Of a DNA stretch of 7,935 bases, positions 1 through 5,651 are shown one piece after another. The DNA comes from Burkholderiales bacterium (GTDB lineage: Bacteria > Pseudomonadota > Gammaproteobacteria > Burkholderiales > Usitatibacteraceae). How positions within the stretch are numbered: position 1 is the first letter of the stretch; every line of letters starts with the position of its first letter. The position numbers and the translations under genes were made by a program. Below the pieces are notes generated by a model. It did not search any database. It saw nothing but the letters and a program-made list of their open reading frames with translations, and was not told the DNA's origin. The stretch is from positions 1 to 7,935 of the forward strand of contig JAICTR010000117.1 in the NCBI GenBank assembly GCA_025936275.1, read 5' to 3'.

Positions 1-1940
1 ACCTGCTTGCCGGCGGCGACCGCGATGAACGCCGCGCGCATCGCGACCTCGGTCTTGCCGAAGCCGACGTCGCCGCAGATGAGCCGGTCCATCGGGCGCC
101 CGAGGGTCATGTCCACGATCACCGACTGGATCGCCTCCGTCTGGTCGGGCGTCTCCTCGAAAGGGAAGGTCGCGGCGAACGCTTCATAGTCCTGCAGCTT
201 CAGCGGGAAGGCGTAGCCCTCGCGCGCGAGGCGCTTCGCGTAGAGGTCGAGGAGCTCGGCGGCGGTGTCGCGCACCTGGCGCGCGGCCTTGCGCTTCGCC
301 TTCTCCCACTGGCCGCTGCCGAGGCGATGGATCGGCGCGGATTCCGGCGTCGCGCCCGTGTAGCGGCTGATCACGTGCAATTGCGAGACCGGCACGTAGA
401 GCTTGTCGCCGCCTTCGTACTCCAGGTGCAGGAACTCCATCTCGCCTTCGCCCAGGTCGAGCGTGACGAGTCCGAGATAGCGGCCGATGCCGTGCTGGCT
501 GTGCACCACCGGATCGCCGGGCTGCACCTCGGCCAGGTCGCGCACCATGCCTTCGGCGCTCGCGCGCGCGCGTCGATCGCGGCGTCGCGTTTGGCGCACT
601 TGACCCGGATAAAGCTCGGCTTCGGTCACCACGGCGAGCCGCTCCGCGGGAAGCACGAAGCCGGCCGCGACCGGGCCGTAGGTGATCGCGAGCGGCGGCG
701 TGGAATCGAGGAAGCGCTGCCAGTCGTCCACCAGCGCCGGATGGAAATGGTGCTCGGCGAAGAACTGCGAGAGCGTCTCGCGCCGCCCCGCGCCCTCGGC
801 CACGATCAGCGTGCGGCCCTCGAATCCATCGACGAAGGATTTGAGGCGCGTGAGCGGCTCGACCGAGCGGCGATCGACGTCGATCGGCGGCAGCGGCGCG
901 GCAAACGCGTCATTCCCGCTGCCTTCGTCATTCCCCCCACCTTCGTCATTCCCGCGTACGCGGGAATCCACATCGAGCCGCGGCTGCTCCTTGAGCGCGA
1001 CGAAGAAATCCTCCACCGGGAGGTAGAGCTCGCGCGGCTCGAGGAGCGGCCGGTCGCGGTCGCCGCGCAGCAGGTCGTAGCGCCCGCGCAGGTCCTTCCA
1101 GAAGGATTCGGCCGCGGCCGCGACCTCGCCATGCATCACCCAGGTGGCGCCCGCCGGCACGTAGTGGAAGAGCGTCTCGGTCGCCTCGAAGAAGAGCGGC
1201 AGGTAGCCCTCGACGCCCGCGGGCGCGACGCCGGCGGAAACATCCTTGTAGATGCGGCTCTTGGTCGGATCGCCCTCGAAGCGCTCGCGGAAGCACTCGC
1301 GGAAATGGGCGCGCCCTTCCTCGTCGAGCGGAAACTCGCGCGCCGGGAGCATGCGCACCTCGGAGACCGGATAGATCGAGCGCTGCGTGTCGGCATCGAA
1401 GGTGCGGATGGTCTCGATCTCGTCGCCGAGGAGGTCGATGCGGTACGGCACCGCGCCGCCGGTCGGATACAGGTCGACCAGGCCGCCGCGCACGCAGAAT
1501 TCGCCGGGGCTCATCACCTGCTGCACGTGGGTGTAGCCGCCGAGCACGAGCTGCGCGCGCAGGCGCTCGAGGTCGAGGCGGGTCTTCGCACGAAGCTCGA
1601 ACGTGCGCCCGGCGAGGTAGGAGCGCGGCGGCAGGCGCTGCAGCGCGGTCGCGATCGGCACCACGGCGACGTCGAACGCGCCGTTCGCGAGCTGCCACAA
1701 CGTCGAGAGCCGCTCCGAGACCAGGTCGGGGTGCGGCGAAAACTGGTCGTACGGCAGGATTTCCCAGTCGGGAAGGCGGTGCACGGCGAGCTTCGGCGCG
1801 AACCACGCGATCTCCTCGCGCAGGCGCTCGGCGTCATGGGCGGAGGCCGTGACGACGAGGAGCGGGGGCCGGAGGCCGGACTCGCGCGCGAGCCAAAGCG
1901 CATCCGCCGAGCCGCTCGCGTGCTGCGCGGCCCTGGGCAT
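1..1940 (-). CDS. mfd: Transcription-repair coupling factor Mfd, N-terminal 646 codons (runs off the window)
   Basis: Mfd is the ATP-dependent translocase that removes RNA polymerase stalled at DNA lesions and recruits UvrA. The frame is open from ATG 1940 to base 1. Visible in order: the UvrB-like module (DWEILPYDQFSPH, residues 58-70; GGLVDLYPTG around 165-175), the RNA-polymerase-interacting CarD-like domain (VVHSQHGIGRY with His480, then EGGDKLYVPVSQLHVISRY), and the first translocase motif, CGDVGFGKTE at 622-631 with Walker A Lys629. The rest of the helicase, TRG motif and D7 lie beyond the window. The start is supported by AGGAG 8 nt upstream. It gives an N-terminus about 14 residues shorter than E. 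coli Mfd as I recall that sequence. The gene begins 11 bp after the fumarase stop. Residues about 325-344 are encoded by an in-frame dispersed repeat. Identification is secure; cotranscription with the fumarase is inferred. Confidence 0.97.
   Translation of the reverse strand, partial: MPRAAQHASGSADALWLARESGLRPPLLVVTASAHDAERLREEIAWFAPKLAVHRLPDWEILPYDQFSPHPDLVSERLSTLWQLANGAFDVAVVPIATALQRLPPRSYLAGRTFELRAKTRLDLERLRAQLVLGGYTHVQQVMSPGEFCVRGGLVDLYPTGGAVPYRIDLLGDEIETIRTFDADTQRSIYPVSEVRMLPAREFPLDEEGRAHFRECFRERFEGDPTKSRIYKDVSAGVAPAGVEGYLPLFFEATETLFHYVPAGATWVMHGEVAAAAESFWKDLRGRYDLLRGDRDRPLLEPRELYLPVEDFFVALKEQPRLDVDSRVRGNDEGGGNDEGSGNDAFAAPLPPIDVDRRSVEPLTRLKSFVDGFEGRTLIVAEGAGRRETLSQFFAEHHFHPALVDDWQRFLDSTPPLAITYGPVAAGFVLPAERLAVVTEAELYPGQVRQTRRRDRRARASAEGMVRDLAEVQPGDPVVHSQHGIGRYLGLVTLDLGEGEMEFLHLEYEGGDKLYVPVSQLHVISRYTGATPESAPIHRLGSGQWEKAKRKAARQVRDTAAELLDLYAKRLAREGYAFPLKLQDYEAFAATFPFEETPDQTEAIQSVIVDMTLGRPMDRLICGDVGFGKTEVAMRAAFIAVAAGKQ
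908..961. repeat. Three tandem 18-bp units extending the palindromic repeat in mfd
   Basis: Three consecutive 18-bp units lie at 908-925 (CGTCATTCCCGCTGCCTT), 926-943 (CGTCATTCCCCCCACCTT) and 944-961 (CGTCATTCCCGCGTACGC). All share CGTCATTCCC, and the third forms the left part of the perfect palindrome. Because 18 is a multiple of three, the mfd frame is preserved, and each unit encodes a variant of x-G/R-x-G-N-D (RVRGND, EGGGND, EGSGND; residues 327-344). The pattern suggests local duplication after insertion of the dispersed repeat. Confidence 0.8.
944..970. repeat. Dispersed palindromic repeat (ATTCCCGCG type) inside mfd
   Basis: Positions 948-967 read ATTCCCGCGTACGCGGGAAT, a perfect 20-bp inverted repeat, flanked by CGTC on the left and CCA on the right. 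This resembles the short ATTCCCGCNNNNGCGGGAAT elements (dRS3-like in Neisseria, and common in many beta- and gammaproteobacterial genomes), which are normally intergenic. Read on the mfd strand it encodes DSRVRGND, a peptide typical of translated copies of this element. It sits in frame, so the gene remains open. Membership in a dispersed family is inferred from the motif, since only one full copy is present here. Confidence 0.8.
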
Positions 1941-1948
1941 GAGGCGTT

Positions 1949-1953
1949 CTCCT
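1949..1953 (-). promoter_or_regulatory. Ribosome binding site of mfd overlapping the fumarase stop
   Basis: On the minus strand AGGAG lies 8 nt before ATG 1940 and shares bases with the TAG stop of the fumarase (TAGGAG). This decides the mfd start. It also suggests that ribosomes finishing the fumarase terminate on the mfd ribosome binding site, consistent with translational coupling. Confidence 0.75.
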
Positions 1954-3469
1954 AGGCCGCGGTGACCACCGGGATCTTGCCGATGCGCGCGCGCCACTCC
2001 GCGGGGCCGCTCCTGTGCACGGCGTCGCCCTTCGCGTCCACCGCCACGATCACCGGCATGTCCTTCACCTCGAACTCGCGGATCGCCTCCATGCCGAGGT
2101 CCTCGAAGGCCAGCACGCGCGAGGCGCGGATCGATTTCGAGACCAGGTACGCCGCGCCGCCCACCGCGATGCAGTAGAGCGCGCCGTGCTTGCGGATCGA
2201 TTCGGTCGCGAGCGGGCCGCGCTCGCTCTTGCCGACCATGCCGAAGAGCCCGGTCTGCGCCAGCACCGGCTCGACGAACTTGTCCATGCGCGAGCTGGTG
2301 GTGGGACCGGCGGGCCCGACCACCTCGTCGCGCACCGCATCGACGGGGCCGGTGTAGTAGATGAAGCGGCCGGCGAGGTCCACCGGCAGCTTCTCGCCGC
2401 GCGCGAGCATGTCGACGATGCGCTTGTGCGCCGCATCGCGTCCGGTGAGGAGCTTTCCGGAAAGCAGCAGCCGGTCGCCCGCCTTGAAGCTCGCGATCTC
2501 TTCCTTCGTGATCGTGTCGAGGTTCACGCGCTTGCTGGTCGAGAGGTCGAGCGCGAGGCGCGGCCACGCGTCGAGCGAGGGCGGCTCGAGCTTCGCCGGG
2601 CCGCTGCCGTCGAGCACGAAGTGCGCGTGGCGCGTGGCGGCGCAGTTGGGCAGCAGCGCCACCGGTTTCGACGCCGCGTGCGTGGGAAAGCCCGTCACCT
2701 TCACGTCGAGCACGGTGGTGAGGCCGCCCAGGCCCTGCGCGCCGATGCCGAGCGCGTTCACCTTCTCGTAGAGCTCCAGGCGCAGCTCCTCCTCGCGCGT
2801 CTTCGGCCCGCGCGCCTTGAGCTGGTGGATGTTCATCGGCTCCATCATCGCCCACTTCGCCATCAGCATGCATTTCTCGGGCGAGCCGCCGATGGCGAGC
2901 GAGAGCAGGCCGGGCGGGCACCAGTCCGCGCCCATGGTCGGGACGATGGAGAGCACCCAATCGACGATCGAATCGCTCGGCAGCAGCATCGCGAACTTCG
3001 ACTTGTTCTCCGAACCGCCGCCCTTCGCCGCGACGATCACCTCGACCTTGTCGCCCGGCACCAGCTCGACGTGCGTGACGGCCGGCGTGTTGTCGCCGGT
3101 GCTGCGGCGCTTGCCGTCGGGATCGGCGAGCATCGAGGCGCGCAGCGGGTTGTCCGGATCGGTATAGGCGCGGCGCACGCCCTCGTTCACGAGCTCTTCG
3201 AGCGAAAGCCGGGTGTCCCAGCGCACGTCCATCCCGGCACGAATGAAGGCGATCGCGATGCCGGTGTCCTGGCAGATCGGGCGATGGCCCTCGGCCGCCA
3301 TGCGCGAGTTGACGAGGATCTGCGCCATCGCGTCCTTCGCGGCGGGCGACTCCTCGCGCTGGTACGCCTCCCAGAGGTCGCGGAGGTAGTCCTCGGGATG
3401 GTAGTAGCTGATGAACTGGAAGGCGTCGGCGACCGACTGGATGAAGTCCTGCTCGCGGATCACGGTCAT
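1952..3469 (-). CDS. fumA: Class I fumarate hydratase ([4Fe-4S], fumarase A/B type), possible fumarase/mesaconase
   Basis: This enzyme catalyses reversible hydration of fumarate to (S)-malate in the TCA cycle. The 505-residue length is normal for the single-chain class I enzyme, with the alpha (TtdA-like) domain followed by the beta (TtdB-like) domain. Visible motifs are RPICQDTG (Cys66), GADWCPPG (Cys184), GGSPEKC (189-200 region), LLPNCAATRH (Cys276) and GPTTSSRMD (about 388-396). By recalled alignment with the Leishmania enzyme, Cys66, Cys184 and Cys276 would be the cluster ligands. The start MTVIREQDFIQSVADAFQ matches the usual family N-terminus, although no Shine-Dalgarno sequence precedes it. 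A TAAAAT -10 candidate lies 51-56 nt upstream. The gene follows the CitE-like gene by 76 bp and precedes mfd by 11 bp. Class I fumarase from Burkholderia xenovorans also hydrates mesaconate. Given the CoA-transferase/lyase pair upstream, the same dual role is plausible here but unproven. Confidence 0.96.
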   Translation of the reverse strand: MTVIREQDFIQSVADAFQFISYYHPEDYLRDLWEAYQREESPAAKDAMAQILVNSRMAAEGHRPICQDTGIAIAFIRAGMDVRWDTRLSLEELVNEGVRRAYTDPDNPLRASMLADPDGKRRSTGDNTPAVTHVELVPGDKVEVIVAAKGGGSENKSKFAMLLPSDSIVDWVLSIVPTMGADWCPPGLLSLAIGGSPEKCMLMAKWAMMEPMNIHQLKARGPKTREEELRLELYEKVNALGIGAQGLGGLTTVLDVKVTGFPTHAASKPVALLPNCAATRHAHFVLDGSGPAKLEPPSLDAWPRLALDLSTSKRVNLDTITKEEIASFKAGDRLLLSGKLLTGRDAAHKRIVDMLARGEKLPVDLAGRFIYYTGPVDAVRDEVVGPAGPTTSSRMDKFVEPVLAQTGLFGMVGKSERGPLATESIRKHGALYCIAVGGAAYLVSKSIRASRVLAFEDLGMEAIREFEVKDMPVIVAVDAKGDAVHRSGPAEWRARIGKIPVVTAA

Positions 3470-3519
3470 GGGAATCGGCAGAGGCGCGGATGCGCCCCGA
3501 AAGGGAATTCAGCCCTGCA

Positions 3520-3525
3520 ATTTTA
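3520..3525 (-). promoter_or_regulatory. Candidate -10 box of the fumarase promoter (TAAAAT)
   Basis: In the 76-bp gap between the lyase gene and the fumarase, the minus strand reads GGTAAAATTGC, an AT-rich island in otherwise GC-rich DNA and a good match to a sigma-70 -10 hexamer. No good -35 hexamer is present 16-18 nt upstream. The predicted transcript would have a leader of about 44 nt. This is a candidate only. Confidence 0.4.
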
Positions 3526-3545
3526 CCACCCGGGCGACGCGCGCC

Positions 3546-4400
3546 TCAGCGCGCCGCGCGCGCGAGGATATGGCGCGCGGTGGCGACCACCGGCGCATCG
3601 ACCATCCTGCCGTCGACCTTCACCGCGTTGCCGCCGGCGGCCGCATCGGCCTCGACGACGCGCCGCGCCCATGCGACCTCTTCCTCGCTCGGCGCGAGCG
3701 CCGCGTGCACCACCGCGACCTGCTTCGGGTGGATGCAGAGCTTGCCGCCGAAGCCGAAGCGCTTCGCGCGCAGCACGTCGTCGCGAAGCCGCGGCTCGTC
3801 GTCGGTCTGCACGGTGACGCCGTCGACCGCGGGCGCGAGGTGGGCGATGCGCGTCGCGACCGAGACCGCGAAGCGCAGCGGCGCCAGCTCCGGCTCGCCC
3901 TCGCTCCAGCTCATGCCGGTATCGGCCATGAAGTCGAGGTGGCCGATGGCCAGGCGCACCACGCCTTCGGCCGATGCGACGCCGTCGAGTCCCTGCAGCG
4001 CGGCCGCGGTCTCGATGAGCGGCACGATCGGCGCCTCGGGAAGCACCGTGAGCACGCGGCCCACATGCTCGCCGCGCTCGGCCTTGGGCAGCATCACCGC
4101 GGCGGGCGGCTTCAATCCCGAGAGCGCGCGCAGGTCGTGGACCAGCTCGTCGCCCGAGGCCATGGCATTCACGCGCACCACGATGGGCAGCGGCAGCTCG
4201 GCGAGGCGCTCCCACGCCGCCTTCACCGCCTCGCGCGCCGCGGGCTTCTGCGCCGGCGGCACCGCGTCCTCGAGGTCGAGCACCACCGCGTCGGCGCCGC
4301 TCGCCGCCGCCTTGTCGAAGCGGTCGGGACGATTGCCGGGCACGAAGAGGAGGGTGCGCGCCTCGGCGAGCGCCGCGCGAATTTCCTTCGCATCCTTCAT
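3546..4400 (-). CDS. CitE/HpcH-HpaI family CoA-ester lyase, probable (S)-citramalyl-CoA (or malyl-CoA type) lyase
   Basis: This is a 284-residue TIM-barrel lyase of the citrate lyase beta-subunit/citramalyl-CoA lyase family, which cleaves 3-hydroxyacyl-CoA thioesters in a Mg2+-dependent retro-Claisen reaction. Visible motifs: LLFVPGNRPDRFDKA (17-31), VVLDLEDAVPP (39-49), VVRVNAM with Arg76, PLIETAAAL with the probable metal ligand Glu130, GHLDFMADTG (153-162) with probable metal ligand Asp156, GGKLCIHPKQV (218-228), and a C-terminal GRMVDAP whose Asp268 aligns by eye with the lid aspartate of this family. The start is ATG 4400. The longer open frame upstream of it is out-of-frame overlap with the CoA-transferase gene. 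Strong GGAGG lies 7 nt before the ATG, and the ATG overlaps the stop of the CoA-transferase gene (ATGA), implying translational coupling. No citrate lyase alpha, gamma or CitC/CitG gene is seen, so a role as citrate lyase subunit is unlikely. The exact substrate is inferred. Confidence 0.92.
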   Translation of the reverse strand: MKDAKEIRAALAEARTLLFVPGNRPDRFDKAAASGADAVVLDLEDAVPPAQKPAAREAVKAAWERLAELPLPIVVRVNAMASGDELVHDLRALSGLKPPAAVMLPKAERGEHVGRVLTVLPEAPIVPLIETAAALQGLDGVASAEGVVRLAIGHLDFMADTGMSWSEGEPELAPLRFAVSVATRIAHLAPAVDGVTVQTDDEPRLRDDVLRAKRFGFGGKLCIHPKQVAVVHAALAPSEEEVAWARRVVEADAAAGGNAVKVDGRMVDAPVVATARHILARAAR

Positions 4401-5626
4401 GCGCGCGCCTCCGGCCGGTGCTCGGCCGCGGGCCGCGCCAGCGATTCGATGAACGCCGCGTCGAAGCCCAGCTCGCGCAGGATCGCCTCGTTGTGCTCGC
4501 CCACGCGCGGGATCGCATCCATGCGATAGTCGAAGCGGTCGTTGCGGCCGGGCGGCTTCAGCGCCGGGATCGGCCCGGCGGGCGAGCCCACCTCGGCCCA
4601 GCGGTCGCGCGCCGCGAGCTGCGGATGGCGCCATACGTCGTGCATCGTGTTCACGTCGGCGTTCGCGATCTGCGCGCGATCGAGCCGCTCGCGCAGCTCG
4701 GCGCTGGTGAGCTTCGCGACGCGCTCGAGGATGATCGCGCGCAGCGCCTCGCGATGGTCGTTGCGCAGCGCATTGTTCTCGAAGCGCGCGTCCCTCGCGA
4801 GCGCGGGAAGCTCGAGGACCCCCTCGCAGAATTTCTGCCACTCGCGCTCGTTCTGCAGGCCGAGCATCACGGTGCGCCCGTCTCCGGCGACGAACGGCCC
4901 GTAGGGAAAGATCGTCGCGTGCGCGGCCCCCAGGCGCGGCGGCGGCTCGGCACCGTCGTAGGCGTAGTAGAGCGGATAGCCCATCCACTCGGCGAGCGAC
5001 TCCAGCATCGAGACATCGATGTGCGAGCCTTCGTGGGTGCGGCCGCGAAGCACCAGCGCCGCGAGGATGTTGCTGTACGCGTACATGCCCGCGGCGATGT
5101 CCGCGATCGAGGCGCCCGCCGTCGCGGGCTCGGCCGCGGTGCCGGTGACGGAGAGGAACCCCGCCTCCGCCTGGATCAGGAGATCGTAGGCCTTGCGGTC
5201 GCGATACGGGCCGTCGTTGCCGTACCCGGAGATGTCGCATACCACGATGCGGGGGTTGCGCGCATGGAGCTCGGCCGCGGAAAGGCCGAGGCGCGCCGCC
5301 GCGCCCGGCGCGAGGTTCTGCACGAAGACGTCGGCGCGCGCGAGCAGGCGCTCCATCACCGCGCGTGCGGCCTCGCTCTTCAGGTCCAGCGCGAGGCTTT
5401 CCTTGGAGCGGTTCACCCAGGCGAAATGCGACGACAGTCCCTTCACGCGGCTGTCGTAGTGGCGCGCGAAATCGCCCTCGCCGGCGCGCTCCACCTTGAT
5501 CACGCGCGCGCCCAGGTCGGCGAGCTGGCGCGTGCAGAAGGGCGCGGCGATCGCGTGCTCGAGCGACACCACGGTGAGGCCTTCCAGCGGGCGCACGCGG
5601 CCCTGCGAAACGTTTGCTGCGGTCAT
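4397..5626 (-). CDS. Family III (CaiB/BaiF) CoA-transferase, probable citramalate/mesaconate/itaconate-type
   Basis: The protein has 409 residues, the usual size for family III CoA-transferases, which move CoA between carboxylic acids through an aspartyl-CoA intermediate and form interlocked dimers. Motifs: RPLEGLTVVSLEHAIAAPFC (12-31), LADLGARVIKVER (35-47), SKESLALDLK (74-83), FVQNLAPGAAARLGL (101-115), ISGYGNDGPYRDRKAYDLL (132-150), where Asp148 is the expected catalytic aspartate, GSHIDVSMLES (about 200-210) and HPQLAARDRW in the C-terminal part. The start is chosen because RPLEGL normally lies near the N-terminus; no clear Shine-Dalgarno sequence precedes it, but a TACAAT box 7-12 nt upstream could give a leaderless transcript. 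The gene overlaps the lyase gene by 4 nt. The pairing resembles SUGCT/CLYBL-like and bacterial itaconate or citramalate CoA-transferase/lyase pairs. Family is secure; the acyl acceptor is inferred from context. Confidence 0.94.
   Translation of the reverse strand: MTAANVSQGRVRPLEGLTVVSLEHAIAAPFCTRQLADLGARVIKVERAGEGDFARHYDSRVKGLSSHFAWVNRSKESLALDLKSEAARAVMERLLARADVFVQNLAPGAAARLGLSAAELHARNPRIVVCDISGYGNDGPYRDRKAYDLLIQAEAGFLSVTGTAAEPATAGASIADIAAGMYAYSNILAALVLRGRTHEGSHIDVSMLESLAEWMGYPLYYAYDGAEPPPRLGAAHATIFPYGPFVAGDGRTVMLGLQNEREWQKFCEGVLELPALARDARFENNALRNDHREALRAIILERVAKLTSAELRERLDRAQIANADVNTMHDVWRHPQLAARDRWAEVGSPAGPIPALKPPGRNDRFDYRMDAIPRVGEHNEAILRELGFDAAFIESLARPAAEHRPEARA
4408..4412 (-). promoter_or_regulatory. 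Ribosome binding site of the CitE-like lyase gene
   Basis: GGAGG on the minus strand, 7 nt before ATG 4400 and inside the last codons of the CoA-transferase gene. It fixes the lyase start and, with the ATGA overlap at 4397-4400, supports coupled translation of the pair. Confidence 0.8.
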
Positions 5627-5632
5627 CCCGCC

Positions 5633-5638
5633 ATTGTA
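5633..5638 (-). promoter_or_regulatory. Candidate -10 box (TACAAT) for the CoA-transferase/lyase operon
   Basis: The 25-bp gap before the CoA-transferase reads GTTTACAATGGCGGGATG on the minus strand. TACAAT matches 5 of 6 bases of the sigma-70 -10 consensus, and exactly 6 nt separate it from the ATG, so transcription would begin at or next to the start codon. The region about 17 nt upstream, in the end of the methyltransferase gene, has no convincing -35. This is a candidate only. Confidence 0.4.
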
Positions 5639-5651
5639 AACGGCGCGACGC

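Noticed and set aside
908..970. The repeated CGTCATTCCC units as a CRISPR array
   Set aside because: There are only three 18-bp units with no spacers, inside a coding frame. They fit a dispersed palindromic repeat with local tandem copies.
1..1940. Suspicion that mfd is broken or frameshifted by the repeat, since minus-strand fragments appear in several frames
   Set aside because: Codon counting from ATG 1940 puts the repeat (Asp325-Asp344), the RID His480 and Walker A Lys629 in one frame with no stop. The gene simply runs off the left edge.
3539..3554. GCGCGC-TGAG-GCGCGC hairpin at the end of the lyase gene as a terminator
   Set aside because: The stem is only 6 bp of simple GC repeat, the loop contains the stop codon, and no T-run follows on the minus strand (GTCGCCCGGG).
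3546..4400. Annotation as citrate lyase beta subunit (citE)
   Set aside because: No citrate lyase alpha, gamma (acyl carrier) or accessory gene is nearby, and the coupled CaiB-type CoA-transferase fits a stand-alone acyl-CoA lyase.
3546..5240. A 564-codon version of the lyase starting at 5240
   Set aside because: The first 280 residues are the out-of-frame shadow of the CoA-transferase. The family N-terminus (LLFVPGNRP) and the GGAGG site place the start at 4400.
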